Source: Caproicibacter sp047777415 (lineage in GTDB: Bacteria > Bacillota > Clostridia > Oscillospirales > Acutalibacteraceae). Taken from it: a stretch of DNA of 64,000 nucleotides. Position 1 is the stretch's first letter; each line of letters opens with the position of its first letter. This document shows, piece by piece, positions 25,410 through 36,092 of this stretch. The stretch spans positions 620,001 through 684,000 of the forward strand of contig JBKEEO010000002.1 in assembly GCA_047777415.1 (NCBI GenBank). The letters are read 5' to 3'. The notes beneath the pieces are model-generated. The model saw only the letters and a program-made list of their open reading frames with translations, did no database searches and had not been told where the DNA came from. A program made the translations under genes and the position numbers.

Positions 25410-26699
25410 TTAACGATATAGGATATCTTCGCGGGACGGACCATTGGAAACCATGTGAATCGGAACTCCAATCTCCTTCTCCACAAATTCTACATAATTT
25501 CGTGCGTTTTCAGGAAGGTCTTCATATTTCCGAATTCCCCGAATATCACATTTCCATCCTGGCAGTTTTTTCAGGATTGGTTTGCAGCGCTTTAATTCCG
25601 ACGTTGTTGGGAAATAGTCAATTGTCTTCCCATCGAGCTCATATGCAACACAGACGGGAATTTCGTCAAGATACCCAAGTGCATCTAGGACGGTAAACGC
25701 AACGGATGTAGCACCCTGCACGCGGCAACCATAACGGGAAGCTACCAAATCCAGCCATCCCATTCTTCTCGGGCGTCCAGTTGTTGCGCCATATTCGCCG
25801 CCATCTCCGCCTCTGCGGCGCAATTCATCAGCCTCGTCTCCGAAAATCTCACTTACAAATTCGCCTGCTCCTACAGCACTGGAATATGCTTTGACTACTA
25901 CAATAATATTTTTGATTTCATATGGGGGCAATCCAGCTCCAATGGCGCCATATCCTGCTAGGGTATGTGAAGATGTGACCATGGGATAAATTCCAAAATC
26001 AGGATCTTTTAATGCACCAAGCTGGCCTTCCAAAAGTATATTTTTTCCCTGTTGCACAGCATCGTATAAATAACTAAAAGTATCGGTCACGTATGGCTCC
26101 AAGATATTTTTATACTTTTCCAAGTACTTCAGGATGTCGTCCACGGATAGCTTTGGCTGATGGTATAAATTTTCGTAATAGACATTTTTTAATGTTACAA
26201 TGCGTTCTACTTTTTCTTTCAGTTCAGCCTTGTCGCCAAAGAGTTCACTAATCTGAATCCCAATTTTCGCAAATTTATCCGAATAGAAAGGTGCGATTCC
26301 AGATCTTGTGGAACCAAATGAACGAGAAGAAAGTCTAGCTTCTTCAAATGAATCAAGCTGAATATGATACGGCATAACAAGCTGAGCACGGTTGGAAACC
26401 ATGATTTTCGGCTTTGGTACACCGCGTGCTTCCAGCGATTTTAGTTCCTTGATAAACTGATCTGCATTTAAAGCTACACCGTTTCCGATGATATTTGTGA
26501 TATGGTCATAGAATACACCGGAAGGAAGCTGATGCAGGGCAAATTTGCCATAATGATTAATAATGGTGTGGCCCGCATTACTGCCACCCTGAAAGCGGAT
26601 GACAATGTCGGATTTCGCCGCTTCCACATCTGTTATTTTGCCTTTTCCTTCGTCGCCCCAGTTTGCACCAACAATAGCTGTAATCATCTTTTTCATCAC
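25410..26699 (-). CDS. purA: Adenylosuccinate synthetase
   Basis: This 429-residue enzyme makes adenylosuccinate from IMP, aspartate and GTP, the first step to AMP. It shows the P-loop-like GANWGDEGKGKITD at the N-terminus, GSNAGHTI, the switch-like RSSGSTRSGIAP region and TTGRPRRMGWLDL. The first residue is Met at 26699 or the second Met at 26696. It lies between purB and guaA, so both IMP branches (to AMP and GMP) are together. Confidence 0.96.
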   Translation of the reverse strand: MMKKMITAIVGANWGDEGKGKITDVEAAKSDIVIRFQGGSNAGHTIINHYGKFALHQLPSGVFYDHITNIIGNGVALNADQFIKELKSLEARGVPKPKIMVSNRAQLVMPYHIQLDSFEEARLSSRSFGSTRSGIAPFYSDKFAKIGIQISELFGDKAELKEKVERIVTLKNVYYENLYHQPKLSVDDILKYLEKYKNILEPYVTDTFSYLYDAVQQGKNILLEGQLGALKDPDFGIYPMVTSSHTLAGYGAIGAGLPPYEIKNIIVVVKAYSSAVGAGEFVSEIFGDEADELRRRGGDGGEYGATTGRPRRMGWLDLVASRYGCRVQGATSVAFTVLDALGYLDEIPVCVAYELDGKTIDYFPTTSELKRCKPILKKLPGWKCDIRGIRKYEDLPENARNYVEFVEKEIGVPIHMVSNGPSREDILYR

Positions 26700-26806
26700 T
26701 CCACCGCGCCGCTACGGTAACAAAATACTGCCCTGCGGCCGGATTTTAGGCAGCATTGATACAATAACTAATTCATCATAACATAAACGGTTCTTAAACA
26801 CAAATT

Positions 26807-28237
26807 CTATACAGTAATGTCCGTTTTTGTTTCCTTAACCGTCTTATACTGTTCCAGTGCGGGCTGAACGATCTCCAGAATAAAGTCTTCTGTTTGCTCA
26901 GGAGCTCTTCCGACATAGCGCTCGGGTCTAACCGATTGTTCTAATTCTTCCCGTGTGACTCCAAAAGCTGGATCGGAAGCAATGCGATCCAGAAGATCAT
27001 TCTCCCCACCCTGTTCCTTGATGATACGGGATGCTTCCATGGAATGAATCCTGATACGCTCGTGAAGCTGCTGGCGGTCTGCCCCACGTTTTACAGCATC
27101 CATCATGATATTTTCCGTCGCCATAAACGGTAATTCCCGATTTAAATGCTGAAGTATCACTTTCGGATAGACAACTAAACCATCCGATACATTTTCATAA
27201 AGATTCAAAATACCATCCACAGCAAGGAACGCTTCCGGAATACTGATACGTTTGTTTGCAGAGTCATCCAGTGTTCGTTCGAACCATTGCGTTGCTTCGG
27301 TAATACATGGATTTAAACTGTTTATTATGACATATCTGGCAAGAGAAGCAATTCGCTCACATCGCATCGGATTTCGCTTATAAGCCATTGCTGACGAACC
27401 AATTTGATTTTTCTCAAACGGTTCCTCTATTTCTTTTAGGTGCTGAAGAAGCCGGATATCATTGGAAAACTTTGCGGCACTTTGGGCAATTCCGCTTAAA
27501 ACAGCAAGCATACGGCTGTCCAATTTTCTTGTATATGTTTGCCCGGAGACCGCAAAACAGGTTTTGTACCCCATTTTTTCCGCAATCAGTTCATCCAAGC
27601 GTTTAACTTTTTCATGGTCACCGTTAAACAATTCGAGAAAACTTGCCTGTGTTCCTGTTGTTCCCTTAGAACCGAGCAGTTTAGATTGGGACAAAAGATA
27701 TTCGATGTCGTCCAAGTCCATTAAAAGATCTTGAATCCAAAGAGTTGCACGTTTTCCAACCGTGGTTGGCTGAGCAGGCTGAAAGTGTGTAAAGGCTAAT
27801 GTGGGTAGATCTTTATATTTCATCGCAAATTTTGATAAAATGCGCACTGTATTGACCACTTTGTCCCGCAGCAGGCGGAGTGCTTCCGTCATAACAATAA
27901 TATCCGTATTGTCACCGACATAGCAAGAGGTTGCCCCAAGATGAATAATCGGCTTTGCTTTTGGGCATTGTTCACCAAATGCATATACATGGGACATGAC
28001 ATCATGCCGAACAAGCTTTTCCCGTGCCTGCGCTACTTCATAGTTAATATCGTCCTGATGAGCTATCATCTCATCAATTTGTTCTTGTGTAATATTGAGT
28101 CCGAGTTCTTTTTCAGCCTGAGCCAGAGCTATCCAAAGCCTGCGCCAAGTTCTGAACTTTTTTTCAGGAGAAAATAAATAACTCATCTCACGGCTGGCAT
28201 ATCGTGTGGACAGTGGTGTTTCATATGTGTTCTTCAA
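26807..28237 (-). CDS. purB: Adenylosuccinate lyase
   Basis: This 476-residue fumarase-superfamily enzyme acts twice in purine synthesis (SAICAR to AICAR, and adenylosuccinate to AMP). The signature IGSSAMAYKRNPMRCERIASLARY is present near residue 290, with Ala where many family members have Pro. Other blocks are AFTHFQPAQPTTVGKRATLW and ATSCYVGDNTDI. It follows purF by 49 bp and precedes purA by 107 bp on the same strand. Confidence 0.96.
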   Translation of the reverse strand: MKNTYETPLSTRYASREMSYLFSPEKKFRTWRRLWIALAQAEKELGLNITQEQIDEMIAHQDDINYEVAQAREKLVRHDVMSHVYAFGEQCPKAKPIIHLGATSCYVGDNTDIIVMTEALRLLRDKVVNTVRILSKFAMKYKDLPTLAFTHFQPAQPTTVGKRATLWIQDLLMDLDDIEYLLSQSKLLGSKGTTGTQASFLELFNGDHEKVKRLDELIAEKMGYKTCFAVSGQTYTRKLDSRMLAVLSGIAQSAAKFSNDIRLLQHLKEIEEPFEKNQIGSSAMAYKRNPMRCERIASLARYVIINSLNPCITEATQWFERTLDDSANKRISIPEAFLAVDGILNLYENVSDGLVVYPKVILQHLNRELPFMATENIMMDAVKRGADRQQLHERIRIHSMEASRIIKEQGGENDLLDRIASDPAFGVTREELEQSVRPERYVGRAPEQTEDFILEIVQPALEQYKTVKETKTDITV

Positions 28238-28286
28238 TGGTTTTAGCCTCCATACTGATTAAAGCCGTTTAATAGGCATACAGTAA

Positions 28287-29735
28287 TCATAATTTTTCTG
28301 TGCAACAAAGATAGTCCGGTATTTCCGCAGGATATTTCCCGGAAAAACAGGCATCACAATATCCAGTGCAGGCGGAACCGGATACATTCAGCATTTCCGG
28401 CAGATTCTCAAGTTTTAAGAAATCAATCGAATCTGCAAAGCTCATTTTGCCAATTTCCTCAATACTGTGCTGACAAGCAATCAGCTCATCCTTGGACGGT
28501 ATATCCGTTCCATAATAACAGGGCCATAAAAACGGCGGCGAGCTGATTCGAAGGTGAACTTCTTTTGCACCGGCATCTTTTAACATGGAAACGATGCGCG
28601 CACTGGTTGTACCGCGGACAATGGAATCATCCAACATGATAACGCGCTTTCCGTTGACCGCTGTGTGCAGAGCATTTAATTTAATGCGTACACTGGATTC
28701 CCTGTCTGACTGATTTGGCTTAATAAACGTGCGGCCAATATAGGTGTTCTTGACAATTCCCTTTTGATAAGGAATTCCGGATTCTTCACTGTAACCGATA
28801 GCGGCATCTATTCCGGATTCAGGGACACCGATAACAATATCCGCATCAACGGGATGCTGTCTTGCCAACAGGCGTCCCGCTTTTTTTCTGGCCTCATAAA
28901 CACTGATGCCGTCAATGACACTATCCGTTCTTGCAAAATAAATATACTCAAAAACACACAGGGATTTCTTTTCTGTGACAGGCTCATAGATAGATCGAAG
29001 ACCATCCTGATCTGCCACAACAATTTCTCCCGGTTTCACATCACGCACAAATTCCGCACCACAGGCATCTAATGCGCATGTTTCAGAAGCAAATACGTAA
29101 GAATTGTTAATTTTCCCAATACACAGCGGACGAAAACCATGAACATCACGTACGCCTATCAGCTTTTGCGGGCTCATAATCACCATGGAATAGGAGCCAT
29201 GTACTTTTTTTGTGGCCCGGTGTACTGCCTCTTCAATGGACGGCGCTTCCACGCGTTCCCTTGCTATCATGTATGCGAATACTTCCGTATCGATAGTGGT
29301 CTGAAAAATACATCCCTGTCGAGCAAGCTGTTGGTGCAATTCGTAGGCATTGGTTAAATTGCCGTTATGCGCAATAGCGAGCGTCCCTTTGATATAACGC
29401 ATGACGAGCGGCTGGGCATTCTCTCTGACACTGGCACCTGCAGTAGAATATCGGACGTGACCTACTGACATTTGCCCTTTCAGTCGATTTAAAATCTCAT
29501 GATTAAATACTTCTGAAACAAGACCCATGTCTTTGTAATAGGAAATCACACCTCGGTCATTGACTGCAATACCACAGCTCTCCTGTCCCCTGTGTTGCAG
29601 GGCAAGCAAGCCATTATATGCAGCGTAGGAAGGATCTATAGTGCCATCGGAATAAACACCGAATACGCCGCATTCTTCATGCACATGTCCGAAATCACGC
29701 TCTGCGACGGAACAATTCAAAAGATCACCATCCAT
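28287..29735 (-). CDS. purF: Amidophosphoribosyltransferase
   Basis: This 482-residue enzyme commits PRPP and glutamine to purine synthesis. A short propeptide of about 21 residues precedes the N-terminal nucleophile Cys in HEECGVFGVYS. The Ntn glutaminase domain is followed by the PRPP-binding loop VIMLDDSIVRGTTSARIV. C-terminal cysteines (SGSACTGYCDACFSG) and an earlier Cys suggest the oxygen-sensitive 4Fe-4S type, which fits an anaerobe. It starts 3 bp after the purC stop. Confidence 0.96.
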   Translation of the reverse strand: MDGDLLNCSVAERDFGHVHEECGVFGVYSDGTIDPSYAAYNGLLALQHRGQESCGIAVNDRGVISYYKDMGLVSEVFNHEILNRLKGQMSVGHVRYSTAGASVRENAQPLVMRYIKGTLAIAHNGNLTNAYELHQQLARQGCIFQTTIDTEVFAYMIARERVEAPSIEEAVHRATKKVHGSYSMVIMSPQKLIGVRDVHGFRPLCIGKINNSYVFASETCALDACGAEFVRDVKPGEIVVADQDGLRSIYEPVTEKKSLCVFEYIYFARTDSVIDGISVYEARKKAGRLLARQHPVDADIVIGVPESGIDAAIGYSEESGIPYQKGIVKNTYIGRTFIKPNQSDRESSVRIKLNALHTAVNGKRVIMLDDSIVRGTTSARIVSMLKDAGAKEVHLRISSPPFLWPCYYGTDIPSKDELIACQHSIEEIGKMSFADSIDFLKLENLPEMLNVSGSACTGYCDACFSGKYPAEIPDYLCCTEKL

Positions 29736-29738
29736 TCC

Positions 29739-30443
29739 TTATAAACCAATTCTTTTCATAACCTCTTGGTAGGCTTCTTCCACACCGCCCATATCACGGC
29801 GGAAACGGTCTTTGTCCAATTTTTCATGAGTATTTACATCCCAAAAGCGACAGGTATCCGGGGAAATTTCATCTGCCAGTATGATTTGTCCGTGATAACG
29901 ACCGAATTCTAACTTAAAATCAATCAGCTCAATATTAACGGAACGGAAAAAGTCACATAAAATTTCATTGACTTTAAGTGCCATCTTTGAGATTTCATCA
30001 ACCTCTTCTTTGGTAGCAAAACCCGCAGCGAGAATATGATACTCATTTACCATTGGATCATCCAGAGCATCGCACTTATAGCAAAATTCCAGCACCGGGC
30101 ATTTCATGGCAGTTCCTTCTTCCAAACCGAGGCGTTTTGCCAGACTGCCGGCAGCTTTATTTCGCACAATGACCTCCAGCGGAACAATCTCTACTTTCTT
30201 TACAAGTGTTTCACGATCACTGATTTGCTCCACAAAATGAGTTGGTATTCCCTTTTTCTCAAGTAATTGGAAAAGGTAGTTGGACATCTTATTGTTCACA
30301 ACGCCTTTTCCTAAAATCGTTCCCCGTTTCTGGCCATTGAATGCAGTCGCATCGTCCTTATAATCAACGATGCAATAATCCGGCTGATCCGTGGCAAAAA
30401 CCTTTTTTGCTTTTCCTTCGTACAGCTGCTCCAGTTTTTTCAT
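29739..30443 (-). CDS. purC: SAICAR synthetase
   Basis: This enzyme joins aspartate to CAIR. It has 234 residues when started at the ATG at 30443, which follows GGAGGAACTAAA; the longer frame to 30461 begins at a non-ATG codon. Typical features are QLYEGKAKKVFATD at the start, VPLEVIVRNKAAGSLAKRLG, and EISPDTCRFWD near the end. It lies between carB and purF in the same transcript. Confidence 0.96.
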   Translation of the reverse strand: MKKLEQLYEGKAKKVFATDQPDYCIVDYKDDATAFNGQKRGTILGKGVVNNKMSNYLFQLLEKKGIPTHFVEQISDRETLVKKVEIVPLEVIVRNKAAGSLAKRLGLEEGTAMKCPVLEFCYKCDALDDPMVNEYHILAAGFATKEEVDEISKMALKVNEILCDFFRSVNIELIDFKLEFGRYHGQIILADEISPDTCRFWDVNTHEKLDKDRFRRDMGGVEEAYQEVMKRIGL

Positions 30444-30461
30444 TTTAGTTCCTCCAGACAC

Positions 30462-33400
30462 TTAAATAAAGTTTACAAAAGCGGATATTTTTGTAATATC
30501 TATGACGGAAAGTTTCATACCGTCCACATGTAGTGCACAGTTTAAAAATGCGTTTGCGGTGTCAAGTGAGGTCAGACAAGGAATACCAGCTTCCACCGCG
30601 TTGCGGCGAATGATATATCCATCGCGCTTATGCTCATCTACCTTGGATGGGGTGTTGATGACAAGGTCAATTTCTCCAGAGATAATATGATCCAGTATAT
30701 CCGGGTTCCCCGCTCCAATCTTCTTTGTTCGAATGGTGGGAATTCCGTGGTCGTTAAGGAAATCCGATGTGCCTTTTGTGGAATATATTTTCCAGCCAAG
30801 ATCGTAAAGTCCTCTGGCAATTGGAAGCATTTCTTCCTTATCGCCGTCTTTAACTGTGATAATAACATTCCCATGTTTTATCATATGGACTCCTGCGCCA
30901 TAGAAAGCCTTGATTAACGCTTCTTCATAGGTACGTGCAATACCGAGCACTTCACCTGTGGATTTCATTTCAGGGCCGAGATTGACATCTTGCCCGTACA
31001 ACTTTTCAAACGAAAAGACAGGCATTTTAATCGCGACTAAATTGCGCTCATGCTGCAAACCGTAATGATATCCCATTTCCGGCAGCTTTTGCCCAAAAAA
31101 CGCTCGAACTGCCAATGGAACAATTGGAATACCTGTTACTTTGCTGATGTAAGGAACCGTACGTGAAGAACGCGGGTTTGCTTCAATGACATAGACCTCA
31201 TCGTCCTTAACGATGTACTGCACATTCACAAGACCGACCACATTCATGGCTTTCGCTAGGCGGCGGGTATATTCCACAATTTTATTCTGCATTTGTTTTG
31301 TCACACCAATCGCAGGATAGACGGAAATACTGTCGCCTGAATGAATTCCGGCGCGCTCAATATGCTGCATAATTCCCGGAATCACAGAGTCTGTACCGTC
31401 ACAAACAGCGTCAACTTCCACCTCAATGCCCATAATGTATTTATCAATAAGAATCGGATGCTCCTGCGTCACACGGTTGATAATGCCAATCTGCTGAATG
31501 ACATCTTCGTCGGAATACGCAATCTGCATACCCTGTCCGCCAAGGACATAGGACGGACGAACCAGTACCGGATATCCTAGTTCCCGCGCAGCGGTTAAAG
31601 CTTCGTCGCAAGTAAACACCGTTCTGCCTTCTGCGCGCGGAATACCACACTGTTTCAGAATTGCGTCAAAGCGCTCGCGGTCTTCCGCAGCATCTATGCT
31701 GTCATAATTGGTTCCCATGAGCGGAATTCCCATTTGCTCAATCGCATGAGCGAGTTTGATGGCAGTCTGTCCGCCGAACTGCACAACGGCTCCATCAGGT
31801 TTTTCCAATTGCACAATATGGAGAATATCTTCTTCTGTGAGTGGTTCAAAATACAGTTTATCGGCAACATCGAAATCCGTGCTGACGGTTTCCGGATTGT
31901 TATTCACGATGATGGTTTCATAACCAAGTTCTTTTAACGCCCAAACACTGTGTACGGAACAAAAATCAAATTCAATCCCCTGCCCTATGCGGATCGGGCC
32001 GGACCCAACAACAAGGATTTTTTTGCGTCCTTTCCCAGGAATGGACTCATTTTCAGTGCCATAGCTAGAATAATAATATGGAGTCTCCGCATCAAATTCA
32101 GCTGCACAAGTATCCACCATTTTATAGACAGGATGAATCTCCCATTTTTCTTGTAATGACCGAATTTCCTCAACGCTTTTGCCGGAAAGTTCTGCAATGG
32201 TTTTATCCATAAATTCGAATTTCTTTGCTTTTAAAAGCAGGTCTTTGGTCATCTCTTGTTGGGCTAATTCTTTTTCCAACTGAACGATATTATAAAATTT
32301 CTGTAAGAACCAACGGTCAATCTTTGTAATTTCAAAGATATGGTCAAAGGAAATGCCGCGGCGTAAAGCTTCTGCTACCGCCCACATGCGGCGGTCATCC
32401 ACAACATGAAGCCTTTTTTCCAATTCGGAATCCGATAACTCCGCAAATGTAGCATCCCTTAGGCTATATACATTTTGCTCCAAGCAACGGATGGCTTTCA
32501 TCAACGCAGCTTCAAAGTCCGGAGCAATCCCCATAACCTCACCGGTAGCTTTCATCTGCGTTCCGAGTGTCCGTTTCGCGAAAACAAATTTATCGAATGG
32601 CCAGCGAGGAATTTTCACAACACAATAATCCAAAGTCGGCTCAAAACAAGCAAATGTCTTCTTTGTAATCGCGTTAGGAATTTCATCAAGAGTATATCCA
32701 AGCGCAATTTTTGATGCCACTTTTGCAATTGGATAGCCTGTAGCCTTGGAGGCAAGCGCCGAAGAACGGCTTACACGTGGGTTTACCTCGATAACCACAT
32801 ATTCAAAACTATCTGGATTTAACGCAAATTGTACATTACAGCCGCCTTCCACTTTTAGCTCGCGTATAATGGACAAAGCAGCGCTGCGCAGCATTTGCAG
32901 CTCTTTATCTGCCAGTGTCTGGCAAGGTGCCACCACAATGGAGTCACCGGTATGGACACCAACGGGGTCAATATTCTCCATATTGCAAACTGTGATACAG
33001 TTGTCATTCTTGTCCCGCATGACCTCGTATTCAATTTCTTTCCATCCTGCGATACTGCGTTCAATCAAAACTTGATGAACACGGCTTCGATGCAGTCCAA
33101 CCGTGGCAATATTGACTAATTCTTCTTCATTAGCGGCAATTCCTCCACCGGTACCGCCGAGTGTGTATGCAGGACGAATCACTACTGGGTATCCAATTTT
33201 TTTGGCAGCTTCTATACATTCGTCCAGATTTTCCGCAATAACACTTTTCGCAATTGGCTGTTGAATCCGTTCCATTGCTTCTTTGAACAGTTCACGGTCT
33301 TCCGCCATTCGAATTGTGCTGGCGTTAGTGCCAATCATCTCCACATGATTTTCTTTTAAAAACCCGGACTCTTCCAGTTCTACTGCCAAATTCAGCGCAT

Positions 33401-33680
33401 TTTGCCCGCCCAAAGTTGGAAGAATACTGTCTGGATTCTCCTTTAGTATAACTTTTTTGATTGTTTCGATTGTCAGCGGCTCAATATATACCTTATCGGC
33501 AATCTGGCGGTCGGTCATAATGGTGGCAGGATTCGAGTTAATCAGAATAACTTCTATTCCCTCTTCACGCAAAGCGCGGCATGCCTGTGTGCCTGCATAG
33601 TCAAATTCAGCTGCTTGTCCGATAATAATAGGGCCGGATCCAATAATAACAACTTTTTTAATATCTTCTCTTTTACTCAT
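30462..33680 (-). CDS. carB: Carbamoyl-phosphate synthase, large subunit
   Basis: This 1072-residue enzyme has two homologous ATP-grasp halves, each with the IIGSGPI(I/R)IGQ(A/G).EFDY/F start (residues about 11 and 555) and VRPAYTLGGTGGG / VRPSYVLGGQGM loops. A C-terminal MGS-like allosteric domain carries KGTSDFLNDHGI. It makes carbamoyl phosphate for pyrimidines and arginine. Its ATG overlaps the carA stop (ATGA). The arginine repressor gene lies further upstream in the window but no operator was identified here. Confidence 0.97.
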   Translation of the reverse strand: MSKREDIKKVVIIGSGPIIIGQAAEFDYAGTQACRALREEGIEVILINSNPATIMTDRQIADKVYIEPLTIETIKKVILKENPDSILPTLGGQNALNLAVELEESGFLKENHVEMIGTNASTIRMAEDRELFKEAMERIQQPIAKSVIAENLDECIEAAKKIGYPVVIRPAYTLGGTGGGIAANEEELVNIATVGLHRSRVHQVLIERSIAGWKEIEYEVMRDKNDNCITVCNMENIDPVGVHTGDSIVVAPCQTLADKELQMLRSAALSIIRELKVEGGCNVQFALNPDSFEYVVIEVNPRVSRSSALASKATGYPIAKVASKIALGYTLDEIPNAITKKTFACFEPTLDYCVVKIPRWPFDKFVFAKRTLGTQMKATGEVMGIAPDFEAALMKAIRCLEQNVYSLRDATFAELSDSELEKRLHVVDDRRMWAVAEALRRGISFDHIFEITKIDRWFLQKFYNIVQLEKELAQQEMTKDLLLKAKKFEFMDKTIAELSGKSVEEIRSLQEKWEIHPVYKMVDTCAAEFDAETPYYYSSYGTENESIPGKGRKKILVVGSGPIRIGQGIEFDFCSVHSVWALKELGYETIIVNNNPETVSTDFDVADKLYFEPLTEEDILHIVQLEKPDGAVVQFGGQTAIKLAHAIEQMGIPLMGTNYDSIDAAEDRERFDAILKQCGIPRAEGRTVFTCDEALTAARELGYPVLVRPSYVLGGQGMQIAYSDEDVIQQIGIINRVTQEHPILIDKYIMGIEVEVDAVCDGTDSVIPGIMQHIERAGIHSGDSISVYPAIGVTKQMQNKIVEYTRRLAKAMNVVGLVNVQYIVKDDEVYVIEANPRSSRTVPYISKVTGIPIVPLAVRAFFGQKLPEMGYHYGLQHERNLVAIKMPVFSFEKLYGQDVNLGPEMKSTGEVLGIARTYEEALIKAFYGAGVHMIKHGNVIITVKDGDKEEMLPIARGLYDLGWKIYSTKGTSDFLNDHGIPTIRTKKIGAGNPDILDHIISGEIDLVINTPSKVDEHKRDGYIIRRNAVEAGIPCLTSLDTANAFLNCALHVDGMKLSVIDITKISAFVNFI

Positions 33681-34753
33681 AGGCGGCTCCCTCCCATCAG
33701 AGCGATAAACTTATCAAAAAGAAAGCCGGTATCAAGAGGACCCGGCGAAGCCTCGGGATGAAACTGTGAAGAAAATACTTTTCCGTTTTTATAAGTTAAT
33801 CCCTCAATGCTGCCATCGTTCATACTGACAAAACGAATGTCTGCAATTGAAGGATCAATTGTTTCGGCATTAACCACATAGCCGTGGTTTTGGGAAGTGA
33901 TAAAAACCCTGCCTTCCGCAAGATCCTTGACAGGGTGATTGATACCTCTGTGGCCATATTTTAATTTATAAGTATCGAATCCCATAGCAAGTGCCATGAG
34001 CTGATGTCCCAGACAAATGGCGAATGTGGGAATGCCATATGCATATACTTTTTTAAGTTCTTCAATGGATTTTTTGCAGTCTTTCGGGTCTCCCGGGCCA
34101 TTAGACAGCATAATTCCATCCGGTTTAAATTCCATCATTTCTTCAAAAGAAGTGTCAAATGGAAAGCGTTTTACTGTGCAACCGCGTTTTACAAGGGAAC
34201 GGATAATATTGTTTTTAACACCATAATCGACAAGTGCTACACGAATCGGCCCATCACCGTAGACGGAACTTTCTTTGCAGCTAACAATTGGCACGGTTGG
34301 AGTTATTGAAAAAGATTGCAGTTTGCTTTTCATAGCATCCGTATTGATATGATCTCCAAATGCAATCATTCCACGCATCGTTCCGCTTTCGCGCAAAACC
34401 CTTGTAAGAGCCCTTGTGTCAACACCCTGCATACCCGGAATATGATTATTCTTTAAAAACGTGTTAAGGTCTACTTCATTGCGGAAATTGCTCGGCACTT
34501 CCGACAGGGTGTGCACAATGTATGCGGACACCCAAGGCCGTGTGGATTCCATGTCGTCATAACAGATACCATAGTTCCCAATCAGCGGATATGCCATTAC
34601 AACTCCCTGACCCGCATAGGAGGGATCCGTCAAAAGCTCTGAATAGCCACACATGGCACTGTTGAAAACCACTTCACAAAGGGTATCGTGTTCATCCCCG
34701 AACCCTTCACCTTCGAAAATCATACCGTTTTCGAGCATTAATTTTGCTTTCAT
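33677..34753 (-). CDS. carA: Carbamoyl-phosphate synthase, small (glutaminase) subunit
   Basis: The protein is about 358 residues when started at the ATG at 34753 (KAKLMLENGMIFEGEGFG); the longer frame to 34768 begins with a TTG and is less likely. The C-terminal class I amidotransferase shows FAICLGHQLMALAMG (nucleophile Cys) and SSQFHPEASPGP (His, Glu). It supplies ammonia to CarB through a tunnel. The gene starts 63 bp after dapL, so it may be read through from dapL or have a local promoter; no attenuator or PyrR site was recognised. Confidence 0.96.
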   Translation of the reverse strand: MKAKLMLENGMIFEGEGFGDEHDTLCEVVFNSAMCGYSELLTDPSYAGQGVVMAYPLIGNYGICYDDMESTRPWVSAYIVHTLSEVPSNFRNEVDLNTFLKNNHIPGMQGVDTRALTRVLRESGTMRGMIAFGDHINTDAMKSKLQSFSITPTVPIVSCKESSVYGDGPIRVALVDYGVKNNIIRSLVKRGCTVKRFPFDTSFEEMMEFKPDGIMLSNGPGDPKDCKKSIEELKKVYAYGIPTFAICLGHQLMALAMGFDTYKLKYGHRGINHPVKDLAEGRVFITSQNHGYVVNAETIDPSIADIRFVSMNDGSIEGLTYKNGKVFSSQFHPEASPGPLDTGFLFDKFIALMGGSRL

Positions 34754-34816
34754 TCCATCACCAACCAATCTGAAATTTCAGTCCAATTATCCTGAAAAGC
34801 GATGTATGATTATGCA

Positions 34817-36037
34817 TCATACGGAAAACGAATTTACAATCCGCTCAACAGCTTTCCGGGTATTTTCTGTTGTATTAAAACTGGTAAGACGGAAATAACC
34901 CTCGCCTGCCTGTCCAAAACCACAACCAGGCGTACCAACAACCCCGGTTTTTGAAAGCAGCAAATCAAAAAACTCCCACGAAGAGAGGCCTTCCGGTGTC
35001 TTTAACCAAACATAAGGTGAATTGATGCCGCCGTATACTTCAAAGCCAGCTTTTGTGAGACCGTCTAGCATAATTTTGGCGTTATTCTGATAGTAAGAGA
35101 TGTTTTCACGAATTCCACGTTTTCCTTCTTCAGAATAAACCGCTTCCGCGGCACGCTGAACGACATAAGAAACACCATTCATCTTAGTGGACTGGCGGCG
35201 TGCCCACAAACGATTCAGTGAAACACCATTAAATTCAAGATCTTTCGGTACAACTGTAAACGCACAGCGCACACCGGTAAATCCTGCCGTTTTGGAAAAA
35301 CTGCGGAATTCAATCGCGCACCGTTTTGCCCCGTCGATTTCGTAGATGCTGTGCGGCATTTCTGGATCTGTAATAAACGCTTCGTAGGCAGCGTCGTACA
35401 AAATAACGGAATGATGCTCCAGGGCATAGTTCACCCACTTTTTCAGTTCATCTTTATGGATGCCCATTCCGGTTGGGTTATTGGGGAAGCATAGGTAAAT
35501 CAAATCAACTTGTTGTTTGGGAAGTTCCGGCAAAAATCCATTTTCCTTTTTGCATGGCATATAAACAATCTTGCTCCACCCTTTTTCCGGTGAATATTCG
35601 CCTGCACGGCCCGCCATAACGTTTGTGTCCACATATACAGGATAAACCGGATCGCAGACAGCCACAGTATTATCGCGATCGAAAATATCACCGATGTTGC
35701 CCGTATCACATTTTGCACCGTCACTCACAAAAACTTCGTCCGGATCGATATCCACGCCTCTGCTTTGATAGTCATTCTTGCAAATTGCATCACGCAAGAA
35801 TAAATATCCAGCTTCAGGACCATATCCGCGGAAGGTTGATGCATCTCCCATTTCCTCTGCAGCATGCTTCATAGCATCAACAATAGCTTTTGGAAGAGGC
35901 CTTGTTACATCGCCAATCCCCAGTTTAATAACCTCTGTTTCGGGATGTTGCTGCATAAATTGGTCCACTTTTTTGGCAATATCAACAAACAAATAACTAG
36001 CTGGTAACTTTACGAAATTTTCATTAATTTTCAGCAA
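34817..36037 (-). CDS. dapL: LL-diaminopimelate aminotransferase
   Basis: This 406-residue fold-type I PLP enzyme converts tetrahydrodipicolinate directly to LL-diaminopimelate, bypassing the acylated intermediates. Typical blocks are KLGIGDVTRPLPKAIVDAMKHA, FRGYGPEAGYLFLRDAI, LCFPNNPTGMG and the PLP-lysine region FRSFSKTAGFTGVRCAF. It stands directly behind dapF, and the two enzymes form the last steps to meso-diaminopimelate for cell wall and lysine. DapL is common in Clostridia, plants and Chlamydiae. Confidence 0.95.
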   Translation of the reverse strand: MLKINENFVKLPASYLFVDIAKKVDQFMQQHPETEVIKLGIGDVTRPLPKAIVDAMKHAAEEMGDASTFRGYGPEAGYLFLRDAICKNDYQSRGVDIDPDEVFVSDGAKCDTGNIGDIFDRDNTVAVCDPVYPVYVDTNVMAGRAGEYSPEKGWSKIVYMPCKKENGFLPELPKQQVDLIYLCFPNNPTGMGIHKDELKKWVNYALEHHSVILYDAAYEAFITDPEMPHSIYEIDGAKRCAIEFRSFSKTAGFTGVRCAFTVVPKDLEFNGVSLNRLWARRQSTKMNGVSYVVQRAAEAVYSEEGKRGIRENISYYQNNAKIMLDGLTKAGFEVYGGINSPYVWLKTPEGLSSWEFFDLLLSKTGVVGTPGCGFGQAGEGYFRLTSFNTTENTRKAVERIVNSFSV

Positions 36038-36092
36038 GCTTGGCCATTCCTTTCATAAAAATTCATAATATACACTCTGAATGAATATTATA